24,361 bases of DNA, taken from the NCBI GenBank assembly GCA_018899795.1, contig JAHIHJ010000381.1:1-24361 (forward strand). The letters run 5' to 3'. Every line of letters begins with the position of its first letter. Position 1 is the stretch's first letter. A model generated the notes under the pieces. It saw nothing but the letters and a program-made list of their open reading frames with translations, was not told the origin of the DNA and ran no database searches. The translations under genes were made by a program, and so were the position numbers. This document shows positions 8,181-16,322 of this stretch, in pieces. The DNA is from Methanobacteriota archaeon. Lineage in GTDB: Archaea > Halobacteriota > Methanosarcinia > Methanosarcinales > Methanoperedenaceae.

Positions 8181-9062
8181 TTCATCCTTCTTGAAGATTA
8201 AAGTGCCAGTGATCTTAACCCGGTCAGGAAGTTCCCCGAAACTTGACTTCATTATGAGGTCACCTATTTCTTCATTCATCACCCGGCTTATCCCGATAAT
8301 GGAAGTCGTTGGTCTTGGGTTAACATCCACAACATAAGGCATGTCGCCAAGCACTATATCCACGCCTGCGTATCCCCTGCATCCAAGCGCCTTCGTGGTC
8401 TTTTTCGCGACCGCGATCATCTCATCATTCCTGTCGCAGTAATATGGTACTATGCCGCCCTTGTACTATATTTCATCGTTCATCTCAATAAGCTGTTTGT
8501 TGACCGTGAGCAGAAGCTGTGTCTTCCCTGTTATGATGCTTACACTGAGATGCTCGCCTTCGATAAATTTCGTGCCGATAAAACCCTCTTCTAATACGCC
8601 AGCACTGCTCCTGTGGATGCCCTCTGAAGCGCAGCCGAACCTGGGTTTTATCACATAATTCCCGCTGTAGTTTCCGATCCCTATTGTTTCTGGAACAGGT
8701 ATCTTTTCTTTTTCAAGGACTCGTGTACATTCCAGCTTATCAGCGCACAGGCGCACAGCATCAGGCGGGCAGCCCAGATTTACAGTATTATCTTCTAAGA
8801 TCTCAGTGAGATCGCCAAGGAGTTCATCCGGGGCTATGACAAGCCCGGCATCACATTCTTTCGATATTTTTGATATAGAATCTTCAAACTTATTTGTCCT
8901 GACAGCCTTTCCCGTATCAAGTTGCATTCCTGATGTAGGATACAATACCTCGTGACCGCATGATACAAAACTTCGCACGAGCGTTCCCAGCATTGCCCGC
9001 CCTTCAAGCAGGAATTCGGGAACGCCTGCGCCAACCGCGTATTCTGCGACCATTATTTTCAT
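8166..9062 (-). CDS. mfnD: MfnD-like ATP-grasp ligase, interrupted by in-frame TAG
   Basis: An ATP-grasp protein resembling tyramine-L-glutamate ligase MfnD, which adds glutamate to tyramine in methanofuran synthesis. The N-terminus reads MKIMVAEYAVGAGVPEFLLE; the nucleotide-binding part has NYVIKPRFGCASEGIH and FIEGEHLSVSI; the metal site is GYAGVDIVLGD and YVVDVNPRPTTS. The reading frame is continuous over 299 codons (normal length for the family) apart from a TAG at codon 199 (8466-8468) between LIEMNDEI and YKGGIVPYY. Downstream of the TAG the metal-binding DVNPRP segment is fully preserved. Conventional translation would give a 198-residue fragment without that site. The TAG could be read as pyrrolysine, be a recent nonsense mutation, or be a sequencing error. 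MfnD versus another ATP-grasp of this group is a family-level inference. Confidence 0.7.
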
Positions 9063-9107
9063 GAATCACATTATGTTGGATTCGTATTAAAATTGTGCGA
9101 AACCAAG

Positions 9108-9117
9108 TTTTAATATA
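9108..9117 (+). promoter_or_regulatory. TATA box for the small protein at 9147
   Basis: TTTAATATAT lies 30-39 bases before the ATG at 9147. An archaeal start about 25 bases downstream would give a leader of only about ten bases. This is a pattern match only. Confidence 0.45.
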
Positions 9118-9146
9118 TCTCAAACGCATAATTAACATGAAATTAT

Positions 9147-9605
9147 ATGATAATAAACTTCCAGCTTTCGACGGTTGAATCCAAAACCTATTCAAGCACA
9201 GAGGATATTCGAAAATACAAGAATATCAATATTAACTACGACGTTAACCTGAAAAACCCCTCAATAGTTATCGAAAAAACGCCTTTTGGTGAAAAATCCG
9301 TATTGCGGGTGGAATATTCCTTTGCGATCAATTATTTATCACCCAATATAGGTCATATCAGGTTCGAAGGATCATCCGATTATTACAGCGAAGAAGACCT
9401 CAAGGACCTCAAGGCAAAATGGGATTCCGGGAACGCTCCCGGAGATATACAGAATGAGCTGGCAAATTCCATGGTCGCTAACCTTGCACCTCTGGCTCTC
9501 TTACTGTCAAAATCATTGGGACTTCCCCCATCAATGCCCGTGCCCGTTATCAATTTCCAGCAGGCACAGAAGAAAAAGGAAGAGCCAACGTATTATCACG
9601 GATAG
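9147..9605 (+). CDS. conserved small archaeal protein, possible SecB-like fold
   Basis: A soluble protein of 152 residues without signal peptide or membrane helix. The first 85 residues look like alternating beta strands (INFQLSTVESKTY, NININYDVNL, SVLRVEYSFAINYL, GHIRFEGSSDYY). A helical end follows (IQNELANSMVANLAPLALLL) and then LGLPPSMPVPVINF. That layout, with strands, a long helix and a final PP..PVINF, resembles SecB and the SecB-like archaeal family typified by MJ0357, an export or holding chaperone. This is a fold-level resemblance judged by eye. The TAG stop is followed two codons later by an in-frame TAA. A TATA-like box lies at 9108-9117, and mfnD is divergent. Confidence 0.65.
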   Translation: MIINFQLSTVESKTYSSTEDIRKYKNININYDVNLKNPSIVIEKTPFGEKSVLRVEYSFAINYLSPNIGHIRFEGSSDYYSEEDLKDLKAKWDSGNAPGDIQNELANSMVANLAPLALLLSKSLGLPPSMPVPVINFQQAQKKKEEPTYYHG

Positions 9606-9651
9606 GTATTGTAATATTTAAATCTAATGAACCCGAATATTGTGTTGCACG

Positions 9652-9660
9652 AAAAAAAAA
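9652..9660 (-). terminator. oligo-T terminator of tRNA-Pro
   Basis: A run of nine A on the plus strand, hence nine T on the minus strand, lies 27 bases beyond the 3' end of the tRNA. Poly-T tracts are the usual archaeal terminator. Confidence 0.6.
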
Positions 9661-9686
9661 CGGGTTTGAATCCAGAATTAGTTTAA

Positions 9687-9761
9687 TGGGGCCGCTGAGA
9701 TTTGAACTCAGGTCTCATGCACCCCAAGCATGAAGGATGGACCAGGCTACCCTACGGCCCC
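9687..9761 (-). tRNA. tRNA-Pro, anticodon GGG
   Basis: The minus strand folds as a complete cloverleaf. The acceptor pairs GGGGCCG with CGGCCCC and the discriminator base is A. The D arm starts GGGT and pairs with ATCC. The anticodon stem CATGC/GCATG encloses loop TTGGGGT, giving anticodon GGG with U33 and G37. The T arm is CTGAG-TTCAAAT-CTCAG. There is no intron, and CCA is not encoded (the following bases are TTA), as is common in archaea. It stands alone between the 9147 gene and the HTH regulator. Confidence 0.96.
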
Positions 9762-9892
9762 TCATTTTGTTGAATCGCACATGACGATCCATCAATGGGT
9801 GCATCCCCTTAGATATCCTGTTGGTATTTGACTTTTACTGATGAAATCGACCGGATCCTTAAAATCATTGATGGTCTCCCCGTTAAGACAGG

Positions 9893-9923
9893 ACTTCGTT
9901 ATTTGACGAAGTGCCCTTCGTTA
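9893..9923 (+). promoter_or_regulatory. operator-like repeats upstream of the regulator promoter
   Basis: CTTCGTTA occurs twice in direct orientation (9894-9901 and 9916-9923), 22 bases apart, about two helical turns. An inverted copy lies between: ACTTCGT (9893-9899) and ACGAAGT (9906-9912) flank a six-base gap. The second copy abuts the TATA box at 9925, where the BRE is expected. This would be a natural site for autoregulation by the HTH protein encoded directly downstream. The function is inferred from arrangement only. Confidence 0.5.
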
Positions 9924-9924
9924 G

Positions 9925-9932
9925 TTATATAT
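9925..9932 (+). promoter_or_regulatory. TATA box of the HTH regulator gene
   Basis: TTATATAT lies 29-36 bases upstream of the ATG at 9961. Archaeal initiation about 25 bases downstream of a TATA box would make the transcript nearly leaderless, which fits the lack of a clear ribosome-binding site. Confidence 0.55.
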
Positions 9933-9960
9933 GCCCCAACATCATTACTAATTAACTTAT

Positions 9961-10746
9961 ATGACTGAAAACACAGCCATTGCTTCCATGCCTGCCCCGT
10001 CGGCATCTGGCATAAATGCTACATATGATGATCTCAGGCACAAGCTTGCCGAGAAAATGGCGGGAGAAATAACATTATCTGACAATCCCGGTGAGACGCT
10101 AAAAAAGTGGCGCACGGTTTTTGAGATATCACAGTCAGACCTTGCCGCATACCTTAAAGTATCGCCCTCTGTGATAAGCGACTACGAGAGCGGAAGGAGA
10201 AAATCCCCGGGTATTTTTATCGTGAGCAAGATAATTGATGCCATCCTGGACATGGACGTTTCGCGGGGAGGGGCGAAGATCCGCTCCTACGAAGGTATCC
10301 TGCGCGGTAATGTCACTTCAAATGCCATCTATGATATTCATGAATATCTTTCTCCGATATCGGTGGAAGAGATGACAAAATTGTTGAAGGGAGATGTGGT
10401 TTACAGCCCTGGCAGCGAACACATCAAACCATTGTACGGATACACTGTGATCGACAGCCTGAAGGCAATCCTTGAGCTTTCTTACAATGAGTTCCAGAAA
10501 CTGTACGGGTGGAGTTCGGAGAGAGCCATGGTGTACACCAGGATATCAACAGGCCGGTCCCCGATGGTGGCGCTGAGGGTAACGAACCTGAAACCAGGTT
10601 TGATAGTGCTTCACGGACTTCCAGCTTCTGAGATCGACCCGATAGCAGTCAAGATCGCCGAAATAGAGCGCGTACCGCTTATAGCTACTGTAATGCCGCT
10701 AGACGAACTTATCCGGGCTCTGCAATCCTACGATATGAAACATTAG
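9961..10746 (+). CDS. XRE-type HTH transcriptional regulator of the mevalonate operon
   Basis: A 261-residue DNA-binding protein. An XRE/Cro helix-turn-helix spans about residues 40-85: LKKWRTVFEISQSDLAAYLK followed by VSPSVISDYESGRRKSPG. The rest is an alpha/beta domain (about 110-261) with motifs LSYNEFQKLYGWSSERAMVYTR, GLIVLHGLPASEIDPIAVKIA and RVPLIATVMPLDELI, which may sense a ligand. Related archaeal regulators (COG1709-type, as I recall the family) are often found beside HMG-CoA synthase. The gene ends in TAG 34 bases before HMG-CoA synthase, so it is probably the first gene of the operon and may control it. The ligand is unknown; a product of isoprenoid metabolism is a plausible guess. 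Confidence 0.88.
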   Translation: MTENTAIASMPAPSASGINATYDDLRHKLAEKMAGEITLSDNPGETLKKWRTVFEISQSDLAAYLKVSPSVISDYESGRRKSPGIFIVSKIIDAILDMDVSRGGAKIRSYEGILRGNVTSNAIYDIHEYLSPISVEEMTKLLKGDVVYSPGSEHIKPLYGYTVIDSLKAILELSYNEFQKLYGWSSERAMVYTRISTGRSPMVALRVTNLKPGLIVLHGLPASEIDPIAVKIAEIERVPLIATVMPLDELIRALQSYDMKH

Positions 10747-10780
10747 ATTGCTGATATATTAAACAAGACTGAGGTAAAAA

Positions 10781-11821
10781 ATGAAATCTGGAATAGTATC
10801 ATATGGCGCATACATACCGCGCTATAGAATTAAAATAGAAGAGATAGCAAAAGTATGGGGTGACAACCCGAACAGTATCATCGACGGATTGATGGTTTTC
10901 GAAAAATCCGTTCCTGATATGGACGAAGATACCGTCACGATAGCAGTGGAAGCTGCGCGAAATGCAGTAAACCGCGCAGGTGTTAACCCTCAAAAAATAG
11001 GGGCTGTATTCACGGGATCCGAAAGCCATCCATACGCTGTAAAACCCACAAGCACGATCGTTGCGGAAGCGATAGGCGCTACGCCTAACCTCACAGCGGC
11101 AGATTTTGAGTTCGCATGCAAAGCCGGCACTGCTGCAATCCAGGCATGTACAGGGATGACTGAATCAGGCATGATCGAACTGGGGCTGGCGATAGGCGCA
11201 GATGTCTCGCAGGGCGCGCCTGGCGACGCTCTTGAATATACCGCAGCTGCGGGCGGTGTGGCGTACATAATAGGAAAAAAAAATACCATAGCTAATATAG
11301 AATCAACGTATTCCTTCACCACTGATACACCGGATTTCTGGAGAAGGGAAGGAAAGCCATATCCTGAACACGGCGGGCGGTTCACGGGCGAACCTGGTTA
11401 TTTCAAGCATGTGACCTCTGCAGCCAAAGGTCTTATGGAGCGGCTCGGTACAAAGCCCTCTGACTATGATTATGCGGTATTCCACCAGCCAAATGGCAAG
11501 TTCCCAACGCGCGTGGCAAAGATGCTCGGGTTCTCAGGCGAGCAGATAAAACCCGGACTTGTGGTATCGCGGCTGGGGAATACATATTCGGGTTCATGTA
11601 TGATGGGTCTTGCTGCCACTCTTGATATCGCAAAACCCGGTGACAGGATATTCATGACCGCGTTCGGTTCAGGCGCTGGCAGCGACGCGTTCAGCTTCAG
11701 CGTGAACGACAGGATAGATGAGGTAAGGAATGGGGCGCCCAGTGTAGAAGAGTTGCTGGCGAACCCGATATATATCGATTATGCGACCTATGCGAAACAT
11801 AAAGGAAAAATAAAGTTGTGA
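10781..11821 (+). CDS. mvaS: hydroxymethylglutaryl-CoA synthase, archaeal type
   Basis: Condenses acetoacetyl-CoA with acetyl-CoA to give HMG-CoA, the entry to the mevalonate route that supplies archaeal isoprenoid lipids. The 346 residues are full length for the archaeal enzyme. The catalytic set is readable: general-base E81 in [13 protein letters not shown], nucleophile C113 in [11 protein letters not shown], and H235 in [29 protein letters not shown] and the C-terminal GSGAGSDAF complete the thiolase fold. The ATG follows a GAGGTAAAAA ribosome-binding site. Archaeal HMG-CoA synthase forms a complex with the thiolase and DUF35 protein encoded next, which channels acetoacetyl-CoA. Confidence 0.97.
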   Translation: MKSGIVSYGAYIPRYRIKIEEIAKVWGDNPNSIIDGLMVFEKSVPDMDEDTVTIAVEAARNAVNRAGVNPQKIGAVFTGSESHPYAVKPTSTIVAEAIGATPNLTAADFEFACKAGTAAIQACTGMTESGMIELGLAIGADVSQGAPGDALEYTAAAGGVAYIIGKKNTIANIESTYSFTTDTPDFWRREGKPYPEHGGRFTGEPGYFKHVTSAAKGLMERLGTKPSDYDYAVFHQPNGKFPTRVAKMLGFSGEQIKPGLVVSRLGNTYSGSCMMGLAATLDIAKPGDRIFMTAFGSGAGSDAFSFSVNDRIDEVRNGAPSVEELLANPIYIDYATYAKHKGKIKL

Positions 11822-11830
11822 GGTGATTCA

Positions 11831-12994
11831 ATGCGTGACGTAGCAATTATTGGAGTCGGATGTACAGAATTCGGCGAATTATGGGAAAAATCATTCAGGG
11901 ATATTTTTGTGGAGGCGGGAGTATCCGCAATACAGGATGCGAACCTCCAGGGCGGAAAGATAGATGCGCTGTATGTGGGCAACATGAGCGGGGGAAGGTT
12001 CATCGAACAGGAGCACATAGGCTCGCTGATAGCGGATTATTCCGGCCTTGCAGGCTTTCACGTCCCCTCAACGCGAGTCGAAGCGGCATGCGCCTCAGGC
12101 GGTCTTGCGCTGCGGCAGGGTATCATTGCGGTAGCTTCAGGCTATCATGATATCGTGATAGCTGGCGGGGCTGAAAAGATGACTGATGTTGATGTCGAGA
12201 CCACGACGGACGCCCTTGCTGCAGCCGCGGACAGGGAATGGGAAGGCGTAATGGGCGCCACTTTTCCAGGGCTTTATGCCATGATAGCGCGGCTTCACAT
12301 GCATAAATACGGGACTACTTCTGAACAGCTTGCTTCCGTGGCTGTCAAGAACCACCATCATGGGACAATGAACCCCAAAGCGCAGTTCCAGAATGAGATC
12401 TCAATTGATGCAGTTCTCAATTCAGTCATGGTTGCGGATCCGCTCCATGTCTTTGACTGCTCTCCGATCTCAGACGGTGCTTCGGCGGTCGTTCTTGCAC
12501 CTGCCGAAATTGCAAAAAAGTATACTGATACCCCCATATACATAAAAGCGTCAGCCCAGGCAAGCGGCACGCTTTCGCTTCATGACAGAATGGACATAAC
12601 TACGATCGATGCAACGGTAGCAGCCGCGAACAGGGCATATAAGATGGCAAAGTTCACTCCAAAAGATATCGATTTCGCAGAGGTGCATGACTGCTTCACC
12701 ATCGCTGAAATATGCGCCATCGAAGACCTGGGTTTCGTGAAAAAGGGAGATGGCGGAAAAGCTACCATGGATGGCATGACCGCTATCGGAGGAAAAATAC
12801 CCATTAACACGTCAGGCGGTCTTAAGGCATGCGGTCATCCTGTCGGCGCCACAGGCGTCAAGCAGGCTGTCGAGATGGTATTGCAGCTTCGCGGCGAAGC
12901 TGGAAAACGTCAGATCGACGGCGCCGAGATAGGTCTTACCCATAACGTGGGGGGCTCAGGCGGCACTGCTGTTGTTCATATTTTCGGGAGGTAA
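11831..12994 (+). CDS. acetyl-CoA C-acetyltransferase (acetoacetyl-CoA thiolase)
   Basis: Makes acetoacetyl-CoA from two acetyl-CoA, supplying HMG-CoA synthase. The 387-residue protein belongs to the archaeal SCP-x-like thiolase group. The nucleophile is C87 in [13 protein letters not shown]; the other active-site motifs are [11 protein letters not shown] and the C-terminal [15 protein letters not shown], which holds a second catalytic Cys and His, followed by [15 protein letters not shown]. The TGAGGTGATTC ribosome-binding site overlaps the HMG-CoA synthase stop, nine bases before ATG. A known archaeal complex of thiolase, HMG-CoA synthase and DUF35 matches this gene order. Substrate specificity rests on context. 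Confidence 0.95.
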   Translation: MRDVAIIGVGCTEFGELWEKSFRDIFVEAGVSAIQDANLQGGKIDALYVGNMSGGRFIEQEHIGSLIADYSGLAGFHVPSTRVEAACASGGLALRQGIIAVASGYHDIVIAGGAEKMTDVDVETTTDALAAAADREWEGVMGATFPGLYAMIARLHMHKYGTTSEQLASVAVKNHHHGTMNPKAQFQNEISIDAVLNSVMVADPLHVFDCSPISDGASAVVLAPAEIAKKYTDTPIYIKASAQASGTLSLHDRMDITTIDATVAAANRAYKMAKFTPKDIDFAEVHDCFTIAEICAIEDLGFVKKGDGGKATMDGMTAIGGKIPINTSGGLKACGHPVGATGVKQAVEMVLQLRGEAGKRQIDGAEIGLTHNVGGSGGTAVVHIFGR

Positions 12995-12996
12995 AA

Positions 12997-13401
12997 ATGA
13001 CTGTTGCAAGATTCTGGAGAAGGCTCAAGAACATGTACAATCTTATCGGCACGCACTGTGAAAAATGCGGTGAATTCTACTATCCTCCAAGGAACCTGTG
13101 CCCGAAATGCAGGCGCAGCAGCAGGTCAGTGCCGTTCAAATTCAAAGGAACGGGTGAAGTTGTGACATACACGATAATACACAGTTCAACAAAAGATTTC
13201 GAGAAGCAGACACCTTACATACTGGCAATAATCAAACTTGACGAAGGTCCCAGCCTTACCTCGCAGGTGATATGCGATCATAAAGATATCCAAATCGGCA
13301 TGAAGGTAAAATCCGCTTTCAGGAAGCTGGGTGAAGAGAGCGAGAAAGGGATGCTGTATTACGGCACGAAATTCGTTCCTCTGGGGTCAAGGGATAAATG
13401 A
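12997..13401 (+). CDS. DUF35/OB-fold zinc protein, thiolase-HMGCS partner
   Basis: A 134-residue protein with an N-terminal rubredoxin-like zinc ribbon (C21, C24, C35, C38: THCEKCGEFYYPPRNLCPKC) and a C-terminal OB fold (FKGTGEVVTYTIIH onwards). In the characterised archaeal complex this family bridges thiolase and HMG-CoA synthase and helps bind CoA. It has no known catalysis of its own. It starts two bases after the thiolase stop, with GGGAGGT as ribosome-binding site. Its TGA overlaps the ATG of the following ABC ATPase (ATGA), so translation of the ABC module is coupled to the mevalonate genes. Confidence 0.95.
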   Translation: MTVARFWRRLKNMYNLIGTHCEKCGEFYYPPRNLCPKCRRSSRSVPFKFKGTGEVVTYTIIHSSTKDFEKQTPYILAIIKLDEGPSLTSQVICDHKDIQIGMKVKSAFRKLGEESEKGMLYYGTKFVPLGSRDK

Positions 13402-14291
13402 TAGTATTAAGCAAGCTGAACAAGAAATACGGAAAAACAAGAGCCATAAAAGACTTTGACCTTCATGTAAAAAAAGGCGTCATTCACGGGCTCATAGGTC
13501 CTGAAGCTTGTGGAAAGACGACAGTGCTAAGGTTACTTTCGACCCTTGTCAGACCTGATTCCGGCAAGGCTAATATTAACGAAATCCCGCTGGAAAGAGG
13601 TTTACACATACGGAAAATAATCGGCTACGTCCCGAAGACGCCCTGTCTTCCGAAAGATCACACAGCCCGGGAACTTGTCGGTTTCGCAGCTTCGCTTCAC
13701 GGGATACATGACAGGAACATCATCGAAAGTATCTTAAAACAAATGGGGCTTGAATCTGTAGCTGACCAGAGGCTTGACCGTTTTTCCCAGGCAATGGAGA
13801 AAAATGTTGCGTTCGCGATAGCGTGCGTTCACAACCCTCTTGTTTTACTGCTGGATGAGCCGATGGCAGGTCTTGACCCCGTTTCACAAAAAAGGATAAG
13901 AGAGTTCCTTCTTGCTTCGAACAAGACCGTACTTCTTACAGGGCAGGACCTTGATGCCGTGGACGGGCTGTGCAAGAGCGTGACAGTCATGCGAAGCGGT
14001 TCAGTCATAGTTGATGGTGAAATGGCTGATCTTAGACAAAAAATAGGCAAGGGAGCCATTGAGATCAAATTATTTGATGTGGGGCAGACACAGAAACTGC
14101 TTTTTGAACTTGGAAAGTACGGGGCAAAAGTAACTGTCAGCGGCGAATCGATATATGTGCATTATAAGAACGATTCCGAGATCCCTGGTATTATGAAGAT
14201 TGCAGCCAGCGCCGCTGATATCATTGATGCAAGACCAGTGAAGATATCGGTCGATGACATTTTTGCGAAGTATCATCCCGTGGAGAAATAA
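13398..14291 (+). CDS. ABC transporter ATP-binding protein with degenerate motifs
   Basis: The ATPase partner of the ABC-2 permease encoded next; 297 residues with the CcmA/DrrA-like layout. Walker A is intact (GPEACGKTT, 34-42), as are Walker B and its catalytic Glu (LVLLLDEPMAGLDP, about 148-161). Other conserved positions are altered: the Q-loop reads GYVPK instead of GYVPQ, the signature is FSQAM (129-133) instead of LSGGQ, and the H-loop reads TGQDLD with Gln183 where His is expected. The last 90 residues form an accessory domain. The protein should bind ATP, but hydrolysis may be slow or need unusual regulation. It is the fourth gene from HMG-CoA synthase and overlaps the DUF35 gene. 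Confidence 0.9.
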   Translation: MIVLSKLNKKYGKTRAIKDFDLHVKKGVIHGLIGPEACGKTTVLRLLSTLVRPDSGKANINEIPLERGLHIRKIIGYVPKTPCLPKDHTARELVGFAASLHGIHDRNIIESILKQMGLESVADQRLDRFSQAMEKNVAFAIACVHNPLVLLLDEPMAGLDPVSQKRIREFLLASNKTVLLTGQDLDAVDGLCKSVTVMRSGSVIVDGEMADLRQKIGKGAIEIKLFDVGQTQKLLFELGKYGAKVTVSGESIYVHYKNDSEIPGIMKIAASAADIIDARPVKISVDDIFAKYHPVEK

Positions 14292-14293
14292 AT

Positions 14294-15223
14294 ATGCTGT
14301 CATTCATTTCCGGTTTTCTATCCATTGTGTACAGTGAAACAAGACGCCTGATAAAAGGCTTTCTGCAATCGTATTTATGGTTTGGCGTGCTGGTCTTTAT
14401 TTCAACGTACGCTCTCTTTGCAGAAAAGTATACAGATATCAGCATCGATCCGATGATATTGCCGTCAGAATACGCAAATAATCCCATGACTGATGTGCTG
14501 CGTTACATAGTATCCTTTGCTGCAACGTCTTCATCCGAGGTTATGTCAGGTAAAATCCCTACAATGGTTTTCCCGCTCTCTATCGGTGTAATATTCTTCA
14601 TATTATTCCCGTTCATGCTCAGCCTTACCTTGATGGGCAACCAGATAATTAAAAAAGCCAGTACAACTATAGCAGGGGAGAATGAAAAAAAGACGTTTTA
14701 TATCATGGCTTCAAGTCCGCAGACAAGACCATCGATATACTTCGGTAAATTCATCGGACTTCTTCTTTTAACGCTTCCTATGATACTTTTCTTTTATTTC
14801 ATTACAGAATGGGTTTTTACATCCCTGTTCAGTTCTGCATATAATGTTGGCATACTGGTACTGCAGATGCTTTTCATCAATGCGGTGTTGTTCGCATCAG
14901 CAGGCATGTTCATTTCAGTATTGTTCAAGAACGAGAAGAAAGCCACATGGGTAGGGACTAAGATAGTCACAGTTACTGCCATGCTGACCTCTTTGTGGAT
15001 AATGATACCATTCCTTGAATTCGTGTTGAACCTGACGAATAACAGCACGGATTATCTGATATACCTTGAAAAAATAACCTGGCTTTCCCCTTTTACCCTT
15101 GAACTGATGGCGGTTTATAACCCTTCTGTATTTACTGATTATTTCAATATACTGACTGCCATTTCTGTAATATTGCTTTTCCTTGGTATGGTTACATTCA
15201 TCAGGCATGATATAGAATATTAA
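14294..15223 (+). CDS. ABC-2 type transporter permease
   Basis: A 309-residue membrane protein with about six helices (near residues 27-45, 95-118, 155-178, 185-212, 220-246 and 283-303), the single-gene ABC-2 permease pattern. Between helices two and three lies a cytoplasmic segment with AGENEKKTFYIMASSPQTRPSIYFGKF; such 'ENE+KT...L..SP' coupling segments are typical of the family and contact the ATPase. The substrate is unknown. The start is two bases after the ATPase stop. The TAA stop overlaps the ATG of the protease gene (TAATG), giving tight coupling on both sides. Confidence 0.9.
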   Translation: MLSFISGFLSIVYSETRRLIKGFLQSYLWFGVLVFISTYALFAEKYTDISIDPMILPSEYANNPMTDVLRYIVSFAATSSSEVMSGKIPTMVFPLSIGVIFFILFPFMLSLTLMGNQIIKKASTTIAGENEKKTFYIMASSPQTRPSIYFGKFIGLLLLTLPMILFFYFITEWVFTSLFSSAYNVGILVLQMLFINAVLFASAGMFISVLFKNEKKATWVGTKIVTVTAMLTSLWIMIPFLEFVLNLTNNSTDYLIYLEKITWLSPFTLELMAVYNPSVFTDYFNILTAISVILLFLGMVTFIRHDIEY

Positions 15224-16305
15224 TGCAAATGAACGGTTTTCAAAGGTCAACAACTGCGGATGAACTGGCTGAAAAGGTAAGCCCTCTTTTCTCCATATAT
15301 GAAATACAGCAGCATGAGGGTAATATCTATTTCTTCGGGCTTCCGAAAAAAGATATCAGGATATTATACCAGGAACTCTGGACCGTTTTTGCAGAAAAGG
15401 GGTTTGAATTCTCGGTGAGGCATGAACTGGGCGAGGATGTGCTTGTGGCTTCGCAATTCGCTCCGGTCAAAGAGCGGACATGGATAAATGTTGCTCTGTT
15501 GATCGCTACATTTTTTACTACCATGGTGGTGGGTTCGCTGCTTTATGGAGCTGACCCTGAAGCCTCCCCTCTTGGTGTTCTTAAGGGGATACCGTTCACA
15601 ATAGCCATCATGACCGTGCTGGGCGCGCATGAAGCAGGACATTATTTTGTTGCGAAAAAGCACGGGATGCGAACTTCTCTGCCATATTTCATCCCGTTCC
15701 CAACTTTAATAGGGACGATGGGGGCTGTCATCAAACACAGAGGTCCAATACCCTCTCGAAAAGCGCTGTTCGACGTGGGAGTATCTGGTCCTCTGATAGG
15801 GCTTTTTGCGTCTGTGGTCGTTACGATCATAGGGCTTCTTCAACCTCCTGTGCTGCTCACTTCGCAAGATCCCGGGATCGCTCTGGGTATACCGCCTCTT
15901 TTCGGGTTTATCACGGATTTCATTCCGAATTCAGATACATACATTCATCCTATCGCTTTTGCAGGTTGGGCCGGGATGCTTTTGACAGCAATAAACCTCA
16001 TGCCTGTCGGGCAGCTGGACGGCGGTCATGTCCTTCGCGCCATGATGGGTGAAAAGGCATCCATCCTTTCATCTGTATTGCCTGCTGTCCTGTTCTCATT
16101 CGGCGCTTATTTGATAATATTCCTGAAAACATATGGTTTTGTGTGGATAGTCTGGAGCGTTCTTTTGATCGTTATTTCTGCCGCGGGTCATCCCAGACCC
16201 CTGAATGACGATATCCCCCTTGACAGGAAGCGGATGGTGCTGGGTGTGCTTACATTTGCCCTGGGACTGCTCTGCATTACTCCTGTGCCGTTCCAGTTTT
16301 TGTAA
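15223..16305 (+). CDS. site-2 protease family (M50) membrane metalloprotease
   Basis: An intramembrane zinc protease of 360 residues. The zinc-binding HEAGH motif is at 136-140 (LGAHEAGHYFVAKKHG) and the third ligand is D266 in NLMPVGQLDGGH, both within membrane helices. About 85 N-terminal residues form a soluble domain before the first helix (about 87-108). Several further helices follow the catalytic Asp. Such enzymes cleave membrane-bound anti-sigma-like factors, signal peptides or transported peptides; the target here is unknown. It is the last gene of the run that starts with HMG-CoA synthase and is translationally coupled to the ABC permease. A second ATG at 15229 is an alternative start. 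Confidence 0.93.
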   Translation: MQMNGFQRSTTADELAEKVSPLFSIYEIQQHEGNIYFFGLPKKDIRILYQELWTVFAEKGFEFSVRHELGEDVLVASQFAPVKERTWINVALLIATFFTTMVVGSLLYGADPEASPLGVLKGIPFTIAIMTVLGAHEAGHYFVAKKHGMRTSLPYFIPFPTLIGTMGAVIKHRGPIPSRKALFDVGVSGPLIGLFASVVVTIIGLLQPPVLLTSQDPGIALGIPPLFGFITDFIPNSDTYIHPIAFAGWAGMLLTAINLMPVGQLDGGHVLRAMMGEKASILSSVLPAVLFSFGAYLIIFLKTYGFVWIVWSVLLIVISAAGHPRPLNDDIPLDRKRMVLGVLTFALGLLCITPVPFQFL

Positions 16306-16320
16306 TACAATGTAATACAA
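16301..16320. repeat. tandem duplication of a 10-base unit
   Basis: TGTAATACAA occurs twice in a row, covering the stop codon of the site-2 protease and most of the 17-base gap to mmp10. It looks like a local slippage or duplication event. Confidence 0.8.
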
Positions 16321-16322
16321 GT

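Noticed and set aside
8166..8420. Separate 84-residue gene at the 3' end of the MfnD-like gene
   Set aside because: Its ATG is internal to the longer frame; the conserved sequence begins before it, right after the TAG, so it is part of the interrupted ATP-grasp gene rather than an independent gene.
9603..9605. TAG of the small protein gene as a possible readthrough site
   Set aside because: Readthrough would add only two residues before TAA, so it is simply a stop codon with a nearby second stop.
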